Positions 55,158 through 63,207 of a stretch of DNA of 64,000 bases are shown piece by piece. A program made the position numbers and the translations under genes. Position 1 is the stretch's first letter, and each line of letters opens with the position of its first letter. This DNA is from 62-47 sp044463945 (GTDB lineage Bacteria > Pseudomonadota > Alphaproteobacteria > Rhizobiales > Xanthobacteraceae), in contig JBIQLW010000011.1 in NCBI GenBank assembly GCA_044463945.1, positions 30,757-94,756 of the forward strand, in the 5' to 3' direction. The notes beneath the pieces were generated by a model, which was given only the letters and a program-made list of their open reading frames with translations, was not told the DNA's origin and did not search any database.

Positions 55158-57188
55158 CTATGTTGACTTCGTCACCAGCCGCACAAGATCCCGCGCCCTC
55201 GTCACCGGCAGCGAACAGCTTTGCCGGCGGCAGACGAAGGCGGCTGCGCCGCTGACCGCGTCGGCCTTGGCGCGCGCGGGATGATTTTGAGGAAGATCGT
55301 CGGCGCGCGGCGCGTGAAGAACGATCGTCGTCGCGTGCGGCAGGTTTCGCGCGGCGCTCAAGAGCGCATCGGCGTCCCTGCCCTCGCCCACGACGACGAT
55401 CTCCGCGCCGGTGAGATGCAGATCGAGTGCGTTCAACAGCGACAGGTGGCCGAACATGTTCTCGGCGGCGCGCGGCAACAGCGCCGCGAACAGGGCGTCG
55501 GCGCGGGCGCGCCAGCGCTCATTGCCGTCGAGCACGGCGAGCCGCACGAGATTTTGCGCGATGATGCCGTTGTGGTTGGGGATCGCGTCATCGACACTCG
55601 AATGCGGCCGCACGATCAGGCCCTCGGCATCGTCGGCGGTGAGATAATAGCCGCCGTGCCCGGCGTCGGCGTAGTGCCGGTCAAGCAGCTCCTGCCACGC
55701 GAGCGCCTGTTGCAGGAACGACGCCTCGCCGGTTGCTTCATGCAGCGCCAGCGCGGCGCGGATCATCGCGGCGTAATCCGACGCAAGCCCCGGCACCAGC
55801 AACAGCCCGGCGCGCCACGAATGGCCGAGACGGCCGTCGCGGGTCATCGTCGTCGCGATGAAATCGAAAGCGCGGCGCGCGCGGGCGAGCCATTCCGGCT
55901 GCGCGAAGGCGATGGCGGCATGAACGAGCGCCGCGATCATCAGCCCGTTCCAGTCCGCCAGCACCTTGTCGTCGAGGCCGGGACGCACGCGCGCGGCGCG
56001 GCGCGCCAGCAGTTTTTCGCGTAAAGTGCGCATGTGGTCATCGTCGTCGTTGCCGAGATCGATGGACTTGAGGCGATTGGGAATGTTGTGGCCTTCGAAA
56101 TTGCCCGCCTCGGTGATGTCGTAGCGCGCGGCGAAATCGGCGGCGTGTTGTGAACCAAGGACGTCCATGACTTCCGCCAGCGACCAGACGTAGAACTTGC
56201 CCTCCTCGCCTTCGGAATCGGCGTCGAGCGACGAGGCGAACGCGCCTTCCTTTGTGGTCATTTCGCGCATCAGCCAGCCGACGGTCTCAACGGCGCGCTG
56301 CGCATAGAGCGCGTTCGGCGCGCGCGCATGTTCAAGCGCTAAAAGGTCGAGCAGTTGCGCGTTGTCGTAAAGCATCTTCTCGAAATGCGGTACCAGCCAT
56401 TTGTCATCGACCGAATAGCGCGCATAGCCACCGCCGAGATGATCGTAGATGCCGCCCTGGCTGATGTGCGTCAGCGCCAGATTGGCGGTGATGAAGAAGC
56501 GGTCGTCGCGGCTTCGCGCCCCTGCCCGCCAGAGAAATTCAAGCATCGCGCACTGCGGGAATTTCGGCGCGCCGCGCAAGCCGCCGTTGACCGGATCGGC
56601 AGCGCGCGCGATCGAGACCGCGGCGTTGTCGAGTTCACCGGTGCCGATGCGCGCGGCGGCATCGCCGCGCGCGCGCTCCGCGAGCTTCGCGAGCAGCGCA
56701 TCGCGGTTATGGATGATCTTGTCCGGCTCCTCACGATAGAGCCGCGCCACGGTGCGCAGCAGATCGGTGAAGCCGGGCCGGCCGTATTGCGCGTGTTTCG
56801 GAAAATAGGTGCCGCCCCAGAACGGCTCGCCGTCGGAGGTGAGAAACATCGTCAGCGGCCAGCCGCCCTGCTCGCCCAACAGATGCAGCGCGTTCATGTA
56901 GATCTGGTCGATGTCCGGCCGTTCCTCGCGGTCGACCTTGATGTTGACGAACAGTTCGTTCATCACCGCCGCGGTCGCCGCGTCCTCGAAGCTCTCATGC
57001 GCCATGACGTGACACCAGTGGCAGGCGGCGTAGCCGACCGACAGCAGGATCGGCTTGCCGGTGCGCCTGGCTTCCGCGAGCGCGTCCGGTCCCCAAGGCC
57101 ACCAGTCCACCGGGTTATGCTGATGCTGCAACAGATACGGACTGGTTTCGCGCGAAAGCCGGTTGGTGTGAGACGTCGTCCCGGTCAT
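55158..57188 (-). CDS. Thioredoxin-domain / glucosidase-fold protein (YyaL, DUF255, spermatogenesis-associated protein 20 family)
   Basis: A 676-residue protein of unclear function. It begins NRLSRETSPYLLQHQHNPVDW, the DUF255 signature, with a thioredoxin-like site C56-H-W-C59. The rest is an alpha/alpha barrel with SQGGIYDHLGGGYARYS, DADSEGEEGKFYVW and LADWNGLMIAAL. No signal peptide, so probably cytoplasmic. Homologues are known only by this name in bacteria and animals; substrate unknown. It is divergent from mnmE by 74 bases. Confidence 0.9.
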   Translation of the reverse strand: MTGTTSHTNRLSRETSPYLLQHQHNPVDWWPWGPDALAEARRTGKPILLSVGYAACHWCHVMAHESFEDAATAAVMNELFVNIKVDREERPDIDQIYMNALHLLGEQGGWPLTMFLTSDGEPFWGGTYFPKHAQYGRPGFTDLLRTVARLYREEPDKIIHNRDALLAKLAERARGDAAARIGTGELDNAAVSIARAADPVNGGLRGAPKFPQCAMLEFLWRAGARSRDDRFFITANLALTHISQGGIYDHLGGGYARYSVDDKWLVPHFEKMLYDNAQLLDLLALEHARAPNALYAQRAVETVGWLMREMTTKEGAFASSLDADSEGEEGKFYVWSLAEVMDVLGSQHAADFAARYDITEAGNFEGHNIPNRLKSIDLGNDDDDHMRTLREKLLARRAARVRPGLDDKVLADWNGLMIAALVHAAIAFAQPEWLARARRAFDFIATTMTRDGRLGHSWRAGLLLVPGLASDYAAMIRAALALHEATGEASFLQQALAWQELLDRHYADAGHGGYYLTADDAEGLIVRPHSSVDDAIPNHNGIIAQNLVRLAVLDGNERWRARADALFAALLPRAAENMFGHLSLLNALDLHLTGAEIVVVGEGRDADALLSAARNLPHATTIVLHAPRADDLPQNHPARAKADAVSGAAAFVCRRQSCSLPVTRARDLVRLVTKST

Positions 57189-57262
57189 GATGCAGCCTTC
57201 CCGAGCGGTTACGGCGCGACGCGCGGTTGCGACGGGCCTCGCGATTGTTGAATAGATAGGTC

Positions 57263-58660
57263 ATGCACCCGCGAGAACAAACCATCTTCGCACTGTCGTC
57301 GGGTCGCCCGCCGACGGCGATCGCCATCGTGCGCGTTTCCGGCGCGCGGGCCGCCGATGGGTTGCGCGCGCTCGCCGGACGATTGCCGCCGCCGCGGGTG
57401 GCGACGCGCGCGACGCTCAGGAACAGTCACGGCGAGGGCATCGACGACGCCATCGTGCTGTGGTTTCCGGCGCCCGCCAGCGCAACCGGCGAGGACGTCG
57501 CCGAGTTTCACGTCCATGGCGGCCGCGCGGTGCTGACGGCGCTGTTCGCCGCGCTTTCCGATATCGAGCACGTACGGCCGGCGGAGCCGGGCGAGTTCAG
57601 CCGCCGCGCCTTCGAGAACGGCAAGATCGATCTCACCGAAGCCGAAGGGCTCGACGATCTGATTCACGCCGACACCGACCGGCAACGCAAACAGGCGCTG
57701 CGGCAATTGCAGGGGCTGCTCGGCGACAGGGCGCGCGAGTGGCGGCAGCGGATCATCGCCGCTTGCGCGCTGGTGGAAGCGGGAATCGATTTCGCCGACG
57801 AAGGCGACGTGCCGGATGATCTGCTTGAGCCGGCGCTTGCGAAGATCGCGGCGCTGCGCGACGAAATCGCCGCTGCGCTCGCGGCGTCCGCGCGCAGCGA
57901 GCGGCTGCGTGACGGGCTGGTGGTGGCGATTGCCGGCGCGCCCAACGTCGGCAAATCGACGCTGCTGAATGCGCTGGCGCGGCGCGAGGTGGCGATCGTC
58001 TCGCCGCACGCCGGCACCACGCGCGACGCCATCGAGGTGCAGCTCGATCTCGACGGCTATCCGGTGACGCTGATCGACACCGCCGGCATTCGCGAAACCA
58101 ACGATCCGGTGGAGCGGGAGGGCGTGCGCCGCGCCAGGGCGCGGGCAGGGGACGCCGACCTCGTGCTGTGGCTGGAGGGTGGGTCATTGGCCGATCGGTC
58201 AGCGGCCGAGCTGCCGGGCGACGCACCGCGCTGGCTGGTGCGAACCAAGGTCGATCTGGAGGCGGGAGCGGGGACCGAAAAGGGGGCCGGGATTCCTGCG
58301 GCAAACCGGGGGCGGTTTGAGGGCGGGCGCGAAGGGAGCGGGGCGGAGCCGGGACCGACGTTCGCGATCTCGGCGGCGCGGGGCGACGGGATGGCGGAAC
58401 TGATCGCGGCGATCCGGGCCTTCGCGCAGGATTATTTCGCGGCGGGGGAGAGCGGGCTGATCGGCCGGGCCCGGCACCGCGAATTGCTGCGGACGACGGT
58501 CGATATGTTGCAGCGCAGCATGGATGCGGCGGATCGCGGCGAGGAGCTGGTCGCGGAAGAATTGCGGGCAGCGGCTTTTTCGCTCGGCCGGCTGCTGGGG
58601 CGGGTCGATGTCGAGGACGTGCTGGACGTGATTTTTCGAGATTTTTGTATCGGGAAGTGA
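57263..58660 (+). CDS. mnmE: tRNA modification GTPase MnmE
   Basis: With MnmG it makes the 5-carboxymethylaminomethyl group on wobble U34 of tRNAs. 465 residues: TIFALSSGRPPTAIAIVRVSG, the folate-binding N domain, G domain with GAPNVGKST (G1), GTTRD (G2), DTAGI (G3), TKVDL (G4) and ISAARGDG (G5), and the C-terminal DFCIGK with the catalytic-type Cys. Between G4 and G5 there is an unusual Gly/Ala/Glu-rich stretch of about 30 residues. The family N terminus fixes the start. Confidence 0.96.
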   Translation: MHPREQTIFALSSGRPPTAIAIVRVSGARAADGLRALAGRLPPPRVATRATLRNSHGEGIDDAIVLWFPAPASATGEDVAEFHVHGGRAVLTALFAALSDIEHVRPAEPGEFSRRAFENGKIDLTEAEGLDDLIHADTDRQRKQALRQLQGLLGDRAREWRQRIIAACALVEAGIDFADEGDVPDDLLEPALAKIAALRDEIAAALAASARSERLRDGLVVAIAGAPNVGKSTLLNALARREVAIVSPHAGTTRDAIEVQLDLDGYPVTLIDTAGIRETNDPVEREGVRRARARAGDADLVLWLEGGSLADRSAAELPGDAPRWLVRTKVDLEAGAGTEKGAGIPAANRGRFEGGREGSGAEPGPTFAISAARGDGMAELIAAIRAFAQDYFAAGESGLIGRARHRELLRTTVDMLQRSMDAADRGEELVAEELRAAAFSLGRLLGRVDVEDVLDVIFRDFCIGK

Positions 58661-58812
58661 ATGGCGCAGTCATTCCATGTTAAATCGTAGAAATATTATG
58701 TAGAACTAAAAATTATGAATCATATTATATATTCATTTATATACTGCTTGGTTCCCTTCCGGAGCATGAATATGCGGGCATTTTGATGCTCACGGCTGTA
58801 GGTTGCTCCTTA

Positions 58813-58850
58813 AATTAAACCCGGATATTAATATAATTAAACCCGGATAT
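58813..58850. repeat. 16-bp direct repeat in AT-rich island
   Basis: AATTAAACCCGGATAT occurs at 58813-58828 and again at 58835-58850, a 22-base period, two turns of the helix. The surrounding 150 bases are rich in A and T. Confidence 0.85.
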
Positions 58851-59350
58851 AATGCGTGGCATTTACAGGTACGGGTTGCTGCAAACGAGCGAGGCGACAT
58901 CGCTCTGCGAGGCTATGGCCGGCAATCTGCCGGCTCGTTGGCGAACGGTGACGCCTCATTTTTTCGGTCAGACTCTAGGGTTTCCCTTGGAGGCGCCGGG
59001 TCATGCGCGGAACGATGCCGTTCATCAGGGCTGGGGGGCGCGGCATGACGGGTCCTTACAAAAACCATTGATTTTAGAGCGTTTTCGCATTGGGTCTAAT
59101 CGACCGATGCCGTCATTCCGGGGCGCGAGTTCCTACGCGCGAGCCCGGAATCCGTAACCACCCCCACGACGGTGGTATGGGGCTATGCGCGTGAAACCAG
59201 ACTAAGTCCTGTCAACCGCTCGAAAATGATGCCGCGCGGGCTTGGCTGCCCCTTTGCATGGGGATCGTTGAAAATCGTCATGATCGGAGCGCTGCTGCCA
59301 TAAGGTGGCCAGTACGTTGGACACAATCTCCGCTGAATGCGAACCGCGAT

Positions 59351-59366
59351 CGTTTCACGTGAAACA
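59351..59366. promoter_or_regulatory. parS centromere site 1
   Basis: CGTTTCACGTGAAACA matches 15 of 16 bases of the widely conserved ParB-binding consensus TGTTTCACGTGAAACA. First of five sites before parA. Confidence 0.9.
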
Positions 59367-59408
59367 GCGGTGCGATTCGTGACGCCTTCGATTCCCGACC
59401 CGGTCTCC

Positions 59409-59424
59409 TGTTTCACGTGAAACA
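59409..59424. promoter_or_regulatory. parS centromere site 2
   Basis: TGTTTCACGTGAAACA, an exact 16/16 match to the consensus, 42 bases after site 1 and 74 bases before the mnmG start. Confidence 0.95.
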
Positions 59425-59497
59425 CCCGATCCGTTTTCCGCTTTCCGCAGCGCCGATCTCGCGATAAAACGCCGGCTCAATCCATCCTCGAACCGGT

Positions 59498-61384
59498 ATG
59501 ACTGTGGCGGACGCATTCGATGTGATCGTGATCGGTGGCGGGCACGCCGGCTGCGAAGCCGCGGCGGCGTCGGCGCGCCTCGGCGCGCGCACCGCGTTGG
59601 TCACGCATCGTTTCGACACCGTCGGCGCGATGTCGTGCAATCCGGCGATCGGCGGCCTCGGCAAGGGCCATCTGGTCCGCGAGGTCGATGCGCTCGACGG
59701 CCTGATGGGCCGCGTGATCGACCAGGCCGGCATCCAGTTTCGCGTGCTCAACCGCCGCAAGGGTCCGGCGGTGCGCGGGCCGCGCGCCCAGGCGGACCGC
59801 AAGCTCTATGCGGCGGCGATGCAGGCGGCGATCCGCGATGCCGCCAATCTCACGGTGATCGAAGGCGAGGCCGAGGACCTGCTGCGCGCCGGCGGCGACG
59901 GCCGCGTCACCGGCATCCGGCTGGCGGACGGGCGCCAACTCAGGACCGCCGCCGTGGTCGTCACCACCGGGACGTTTTTGCGCGGGTTGATCCATCTTGG
60001 CGAGCAAAGCTGGCCGGCGGGCCGGGTGGGGGAGGCGCCGTCGCTCGGCCTTTCGAAATCGTTCGAGGCCGCCGGCTTCACGCTCGGCCGGCTCAAGACC
60101 GGCACGCCGCCGCGCCTCGACGGCCGCACCATCGACTGGAGCGCGGTGGAGATGCAGCCCGGCGACGATCCGCCGGAGCCGTTTTCGACACTGACCGCGC
60201 GCATCACGGTGCCGCAGATCCAGTGCGGCATCACCCGCACCCTCCCGGCGACCCACGCCGTGATCCGCGCCAACGTGCATCGCTCGCCGATGTATTCCGG
60301 CCAGATCACCAGCACCGGGCCGCGCTATTGTCCCTCGGTCGAGGACAAGATCATGCGGTTCGGCGACCGCGACGGTCACCAGATCTTTCTGGAGCCGGAA
60401 GGGCTCGACGATCCGACCGTCTATCCCAACGGCATCTCGACCTCGCTGCCCGAGGACGTGCAGCGCGCCGTTGTCGCCTCGATTCCGGGGCTGGAGACCG
60501 CCCGGATCATCCGCCCCGGCTACGCCATCGAATACGATCACGTCGATCCGCGCGAGCTGGAGCCGACATTGCAGACCCGCCGGGTGCCGGGGCTGTTCCT
60601 GGCCGGACAGATCAACGGCACCACCGGCTACGAGGAGGCGGCGGCGCAGGGCCTCGTCGCCGGCCTCAACGCGGCGCTGGCGGCGGGCGGCGGCACGCCG
60701 GCGGTGTTCGACCGCGCCGATGGCTATCTCGGGGTGATGATCGACGATCTGGTGACGCGCGGCGTCACCGAGCCCTACCGGATGTTCACCTCGCGCGCCG
60801 AATATCGCCTGACGCTGCGCGCCGACAACGCCGACCAGCGGCTCACCGACAAGGGTATCGCGCTGGGCTGCGTCGGGGCGAAGCGCGCCGCGCACCACCG
60901 CGCCAAGATGGCGGCGCTGGATGCCGCCAAACGGCTGGCGCAATCGCTGTCGCTGACGCCGACCGCGGCTGCCAAGCACGGCCTCAACCTCAACCGCGAC
61001 GGCCATCGCCGCTCGGCCTTCGACCTGCTGTCTTATCCCGACATCGGCTGGGGCGATGTGTGCCGGATCTGGCCGGAACTGTCGGCCATTGACCCATTCA
61101 TCGCCGCCCATGTCGAGATCGATGCCCGCTACGACGTCTATCTCAAGCGCCAGGTGGCGGACGTCGAGGCGTTCCGCCGCGACGAGGGGCTGGTGCTGAC
61201 GGGAATCGACTATCGCGCGGTGCCGGGGCTGTCCAACGAGGCGCGCAACCGGCTGGAAAAGGCCCAGCCGCGCACGGTAGGGCAGGCGGGCCGGCTCGAC
61301 GGCCTCACCCCGGCCGCGCTCGGCATTCTCGCCGCCTATCTGCGCCGCGAGGCGCGGAAGAAGGGCGCGGCCGGTGCGGCGTGA
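59498..61384 (+). CDS. mnmG: tRNA uridine-5-carboxymethylaminomethyl modification enzyme MnmG (GidA)
   Basis: FAD-dependent partner of MnmE in wobble-U34 modification. 628 residues: FAD-binding VIVIGGGHAGCEAAAASARLG, CNPAIGGLGKGHLVREVDAL, GTFLRGLIHLGE, LKTGTPPRLDG and the C-terminal tRNA-binding helices. Start at ATG 59498 fits the family, although no clear ribosome-binding site precedes it. It ends right before parS site 3. Confidence 0.97.
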   Translation: MTVADAFDVIVIGGGHAGCEAAAASARLGARTALVTHRFDTVGAMSCNPAIGGLGKGHLVREVDALDGLMGRVIDQAGIQFRVLNRRKGPAVRGPRAQADRKLYAAAMQAAIRDAANLTVIEGEAEDLLRAGGDGRVTGIRLADGRQLRTAAVVVTTGTFLRGLIHLGEQSWPAGRVGEAPSLGLSKSFEAAGFTLGRLKTGTPPRLDGRTIDWSAVEMQPGDDPPEPFSTLTARITVPQIQCGITRTLPATHAVIRANVHRSPMYSGQITSTGPRYCPSVEDKIMRFGDRDGHQIFLEPEGLDDPTVYPNGISTSLPEDVQRAVVASIPGLETARIIRPGYAIEYDHVDPRELEPTLQTRRVPGLFLAGQINGTTGYEEAAAQGLVAGLNAALAAGGGTPAVFDRADGYLGVMIDDLVTRGVTEPYRMFTSRAEYRLTLRADNADQRLTDKGIALGCVGAKRAAHHRAKMAALDAAKRLAQSLSLTPTAAAKHGLNLNRDGHRRSAFDLLSYPDIGWGDVCRIWPELSAIDPFIAAHVEIDARYDVYLKRQVADVEAFRRDEGLVLTGIDYRAVPGLSNEARNRLEKAQPRTVGQAGRLDGLTPAALGILAAYLRREARKKGAAGAA

Positions 61385-61386
61385 TC

Positions 61387-61402
61387 TGTTTCACGTGAAA
61401 CG
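61387..61402. promoter_or_regulatory. parS centromere site 3
   Basis: TGTTTCACGTGAAACG, 15 of 16 bases, three bases after the mnmG stop codon. Confidence 0.9.
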
Positions 61403-61441
61403 CTCCGATAACATCGCCGGGACGATCGGCGGATCTGGACC

Positions 61442-61975
61442 ATGGCGGTAACGCTGGATCGTCAGCTTGTCGGCAGGCGGCTCACTCTGCGCCGCTTTAC
61501 CTCATCGGATATTCCGGCGGTCCATGCCATCTGGGCGGACTGGGACGTCGTGCGATGGCTGCGCCTGGCAAAATTTCCCCCGCGGCCCAGCGACACAGCG
61601 GCGTGGATCGCGCTGCATGAGAGGGAATGGATATCCGGGGTGGGCTATCGCTTCGCGGTTTGCTGTGAGGGCCGCCTTATAGGCTGTACCGAGATCGCCA
61701 ACATTCATGACGGAGTCGGGGATCTGGGCTACTGGTTCGAGCAAGCAAGCTGGGGCCGCGGATTCGCCACGGAGGCTGCCGCTCTCGTCAAGGACTTCGC
61801 CATCCGGGAAATTGACCTTCATCGCCTTGTCGCCGGGCATGCGGCCGAGAATGTCGCATCGGGTCGCGTCCTTCTCCACGTAGGCTTCAAGCCGACCGGC
61901 AGCGACATGCTGCATTATCCGCTGCTCGGAAAAGACCTTCCATATCGGCGATACGCGTTCGAAAGGCGGCGATGA
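61442..61975 (+). CDS. GNAT N-acetyltransferase, RimJ/RimL type
   Basis: A 177-residue acetyltransferase that uses acetyl-CoA; the acceptor is unknown. Family landmarks are LTLRRFTSSDIPAVHAIWAD at the N terminus, DGVGDLGYWFEQASWGRGFATEAA (motif A and the CoA-pyrophosphate loop, SWGRGFATEA) and AGHAAENVASGRVLLHVGF (motif B). RimJ/L-type enzymes modify ribosomal protein N termini or small molecules such as antibiotics. It is wedged between two parS sites in the mnmG-rsmG gap and is not usual there, so it may be a later insertion. Confidence 0.88.
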   Translation: MAVTLDRQLVGRRLTLRRFTSSDIPAVHAIWADWDVVRWLRLAKFPPRPSDTAAWIALHEREWISGVGYRFAVCCEGRLIGCTEIANIHDGVGDLGYWFEQASWGRGFATEAAALVKDFAIREIDLHRLVAGHAAENVASGRVLLHVGFKPTGSDMLHYPLLGKDLPYRRYAFERRR

Positions 61976-62007
61976 GTTCCTAATCCGGCAAGGCCGCCGC
62001 CTCGCCC

Positions 62008-62023
62008 TGTTTCACGTGAAACG
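62008..62023. promoter_or_regulatory. parS centromere site 4
   Basis: TGTTTCACGTGAAACG, 15 of 16 bases of the consensus; 33 bases after the GNAT stop codon. Confidence 0.9.
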
Positions 62024-62123
62024 GGATTGGTGGTGCCGGGACAAAGACATGGATAGGGACTGTCGGCCATGATGGGTGAAACGTCCCCATCGGTCTCGAT
62101 CGCATCCGCTGCGAGCACGGCGC

Positions 62124-62230
62124 GCTCCCTCTCCCGCTTGCGGGGGAGGGTTGGGGAGGGGGCCGTCAAGCGGCGTTTGCGTTTCGCGGCCTCCCCCACC
62201 CCTGCCCCCTCCCCGCAGAGGGGGAGGGGA
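62124..62230. repeat. Family C inverted repeat
   Basis: GCTCCCTCTCCCGCTTGCGGG, GGAGGGTTGGGGAGGGGG, a spacer, then CCTCCCCCACCCCTGCCCCC and GAGGGGGAGGGG. Left and right halves are near reverse complements, so the unit can form a long hairpin. Shares the CTCTCCCC core with the trpF tail at 8496-8545. Confidence 0.75.
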
Positions 62231-62358
62231 ACCGGGCTGCTGTGCTGTGAAGACGATTCTATAAGATGGGATCGTCCATAAGATGGGATGGCCGGGACGA
62301 CGTCCGGCTCCATAGCAACGAGTCTGAATATTCAAAAACGCCAGCCAAGCTCTTTGAG

Positions 62359-62389
62359 CGTCATTGCCGGGCTTGACCCGGCAATCCAT
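62359..62389. repeat. Family B palindromic repeat
   Basis: CGTCATTGCCGGG-CTTGA-CCCGGCAATCCAT, a seven-bp perfect stem with a five-base loop; same wording as 30602-30632. Confidence 0.8.
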
Positions 62390-62511
62390 CTCCTTTGAAA
62401 GAGACCCATGCAAACCGCCGTGGCGCAATGGCTGGGCTATAAGGGGGAATGGTCGCTGAAGGCGTGCGTTCCCTCCACTCATGCAGCTGACCAAAAACGA
62501 CGATCATTACC

Positions 62512-63171
62512 TTGACCGAAGACCTCATCTCCCAACTCGCGGCCGACAAGGCCGCCGCGCTCCGCCTCACTCCTGTTTCACGTGAAACGGAGGCGCGGCT
62601 CGACCGTTACATCGCGCTGCTGCTGGAGTGGCAGGCCAAGACCAATCTCGTCGCGCCGTCGACGCTGCCGCATCTGTGGACGCGCCACGTCGCGGACTCG
62701 CTTCAGCTTCTCGACCTCGCGCCTAACGCGAAAACCTGGCTCGACCTCGGCTCCGGCGGCGGGTTTCCCGGCGTGGTGCTGGCCTGCGCGCTGACGGAGC
62801 GCGGCGGGCGGGTCGATCTGGTCGAGCGCAACGCCAAGAAAGCCGCGTTCCTGCGCGAAGCGCTGCGCGTCACCGGCGCGCGCGGCGCGGTTTTTTCCAC
62901 CGATATCGGGGATTATGTGGATAGCGTTGCGGCCGCGCCGGATTGCGTCACCGCGCGGGCGCTGGCTCCGCTACACCAGTTGCTAAAGCATGTTGAGCCG
63001 CTGGTGCGGCAGGGCGCCAAAGCCCTGCTGCTCAAGGGTCAAGATGTAGAGTCTGAATTGACGGAAGCTACTAAATATTGGAAAATTGAGCCGATCCTTC
63101 ATCCAAGCCGCAGCGGCGGCGGAGGCTGGATCGTCGAAATCGACCGCATCTCACCGGCGCAGGCGCGCTGA
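62512..63171 (+). CDS. rsmG: 16S rRNA (guanine527-N7)-methyltransferase RsmG (GidB)
   Basis: Methylates G527 of 16S rRNA; loss gives low-level streptomycin resistance in several bacteria. 219 residues: TLPHLWTRHVADSLQLL, the SAM site WLDLGSGGGFPGVVLA, VDLVERNAKKAAFLREA and ALAPLHQLL. It starts at TTG 62512. A parS site lies inside the coding sequence, where it encodes V-S-R-E-T (residues 22-26). It precedes parA by 36 bases, as usual. Confidence 0.96.
   Translation: MTEDLISQLAADKAAALRLTPVSRETEARLDRYIALLLEWQAKTNLVAPSTLPHLWTRHVADSLQLLDLAPNAKTWLDLGSGGGFPGVVLACALTERGGRVDLVERNAKKAAFLREALRVTGARGAVFSTDIGDYVDSVAAAPDCVTARALAPLHQLLKHVEPLVRQGAKALLLKGQDVESELTEATKYWKIEPILHPSRSGGGGWIVEIDRISPAQAR
62574..62589. 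promoter_or_regulatory. parS centromere site 5, inside rsmG
   Basis: TGTTTCACGTGAAACG, 15 of 16 bases, read as codons 22-26 of rsmG (Val-Ser-Arg-Glu-Thr). Nearest to parA of the five. Confidence 0.92.
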
Positions 63172-63207
63172 TGCCGTGGCGATGTTGCAGTGCAATATGG
63201 CGTACCA

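Larger units (their letters stand above)
58661..59497. other. Intergenic region between mnmE and mnmG: AT-rich island, repeats and two parS sites
   Basis: The 837 bases contain no gene I can support. From about 58680 to 58860 the DNA is strikingly AT-rich for this genome, with nested inverted repeats (TGAAT/ATTCA; GAGCAT/ATGCTC at 58762-58791) and a 16-bp direct repeat. Then come repeat-like GC DNA, a family-type repeat near 59108-59156 and two parS sites. A 101-codon frame (58852-59157) runs through the repeats and is not credible. Confidence 0.6.
61976..62511. other. Repeat-rich gap between the GNAT gene and rsmG
   Basis: The 536 bases hold no supported gene. Contents in order: parS site 4, a family C palindrome (62124-62230), a 12-bp direct repeat ATAAGATGGGAT (62261-62272 and 62278-62289), and a family B hairpin (62359-62389). 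The end is the rsmG leader. Confidence 0.65.

Noticed and set aside
58852..59157. 101-codon frame between mnmE and mnmG
   Set aside because: It runs through AT-rich DNA and a GGGGCGCGAG...CCGGAATCC-type repeat; no motif, no ribosome-binding site.
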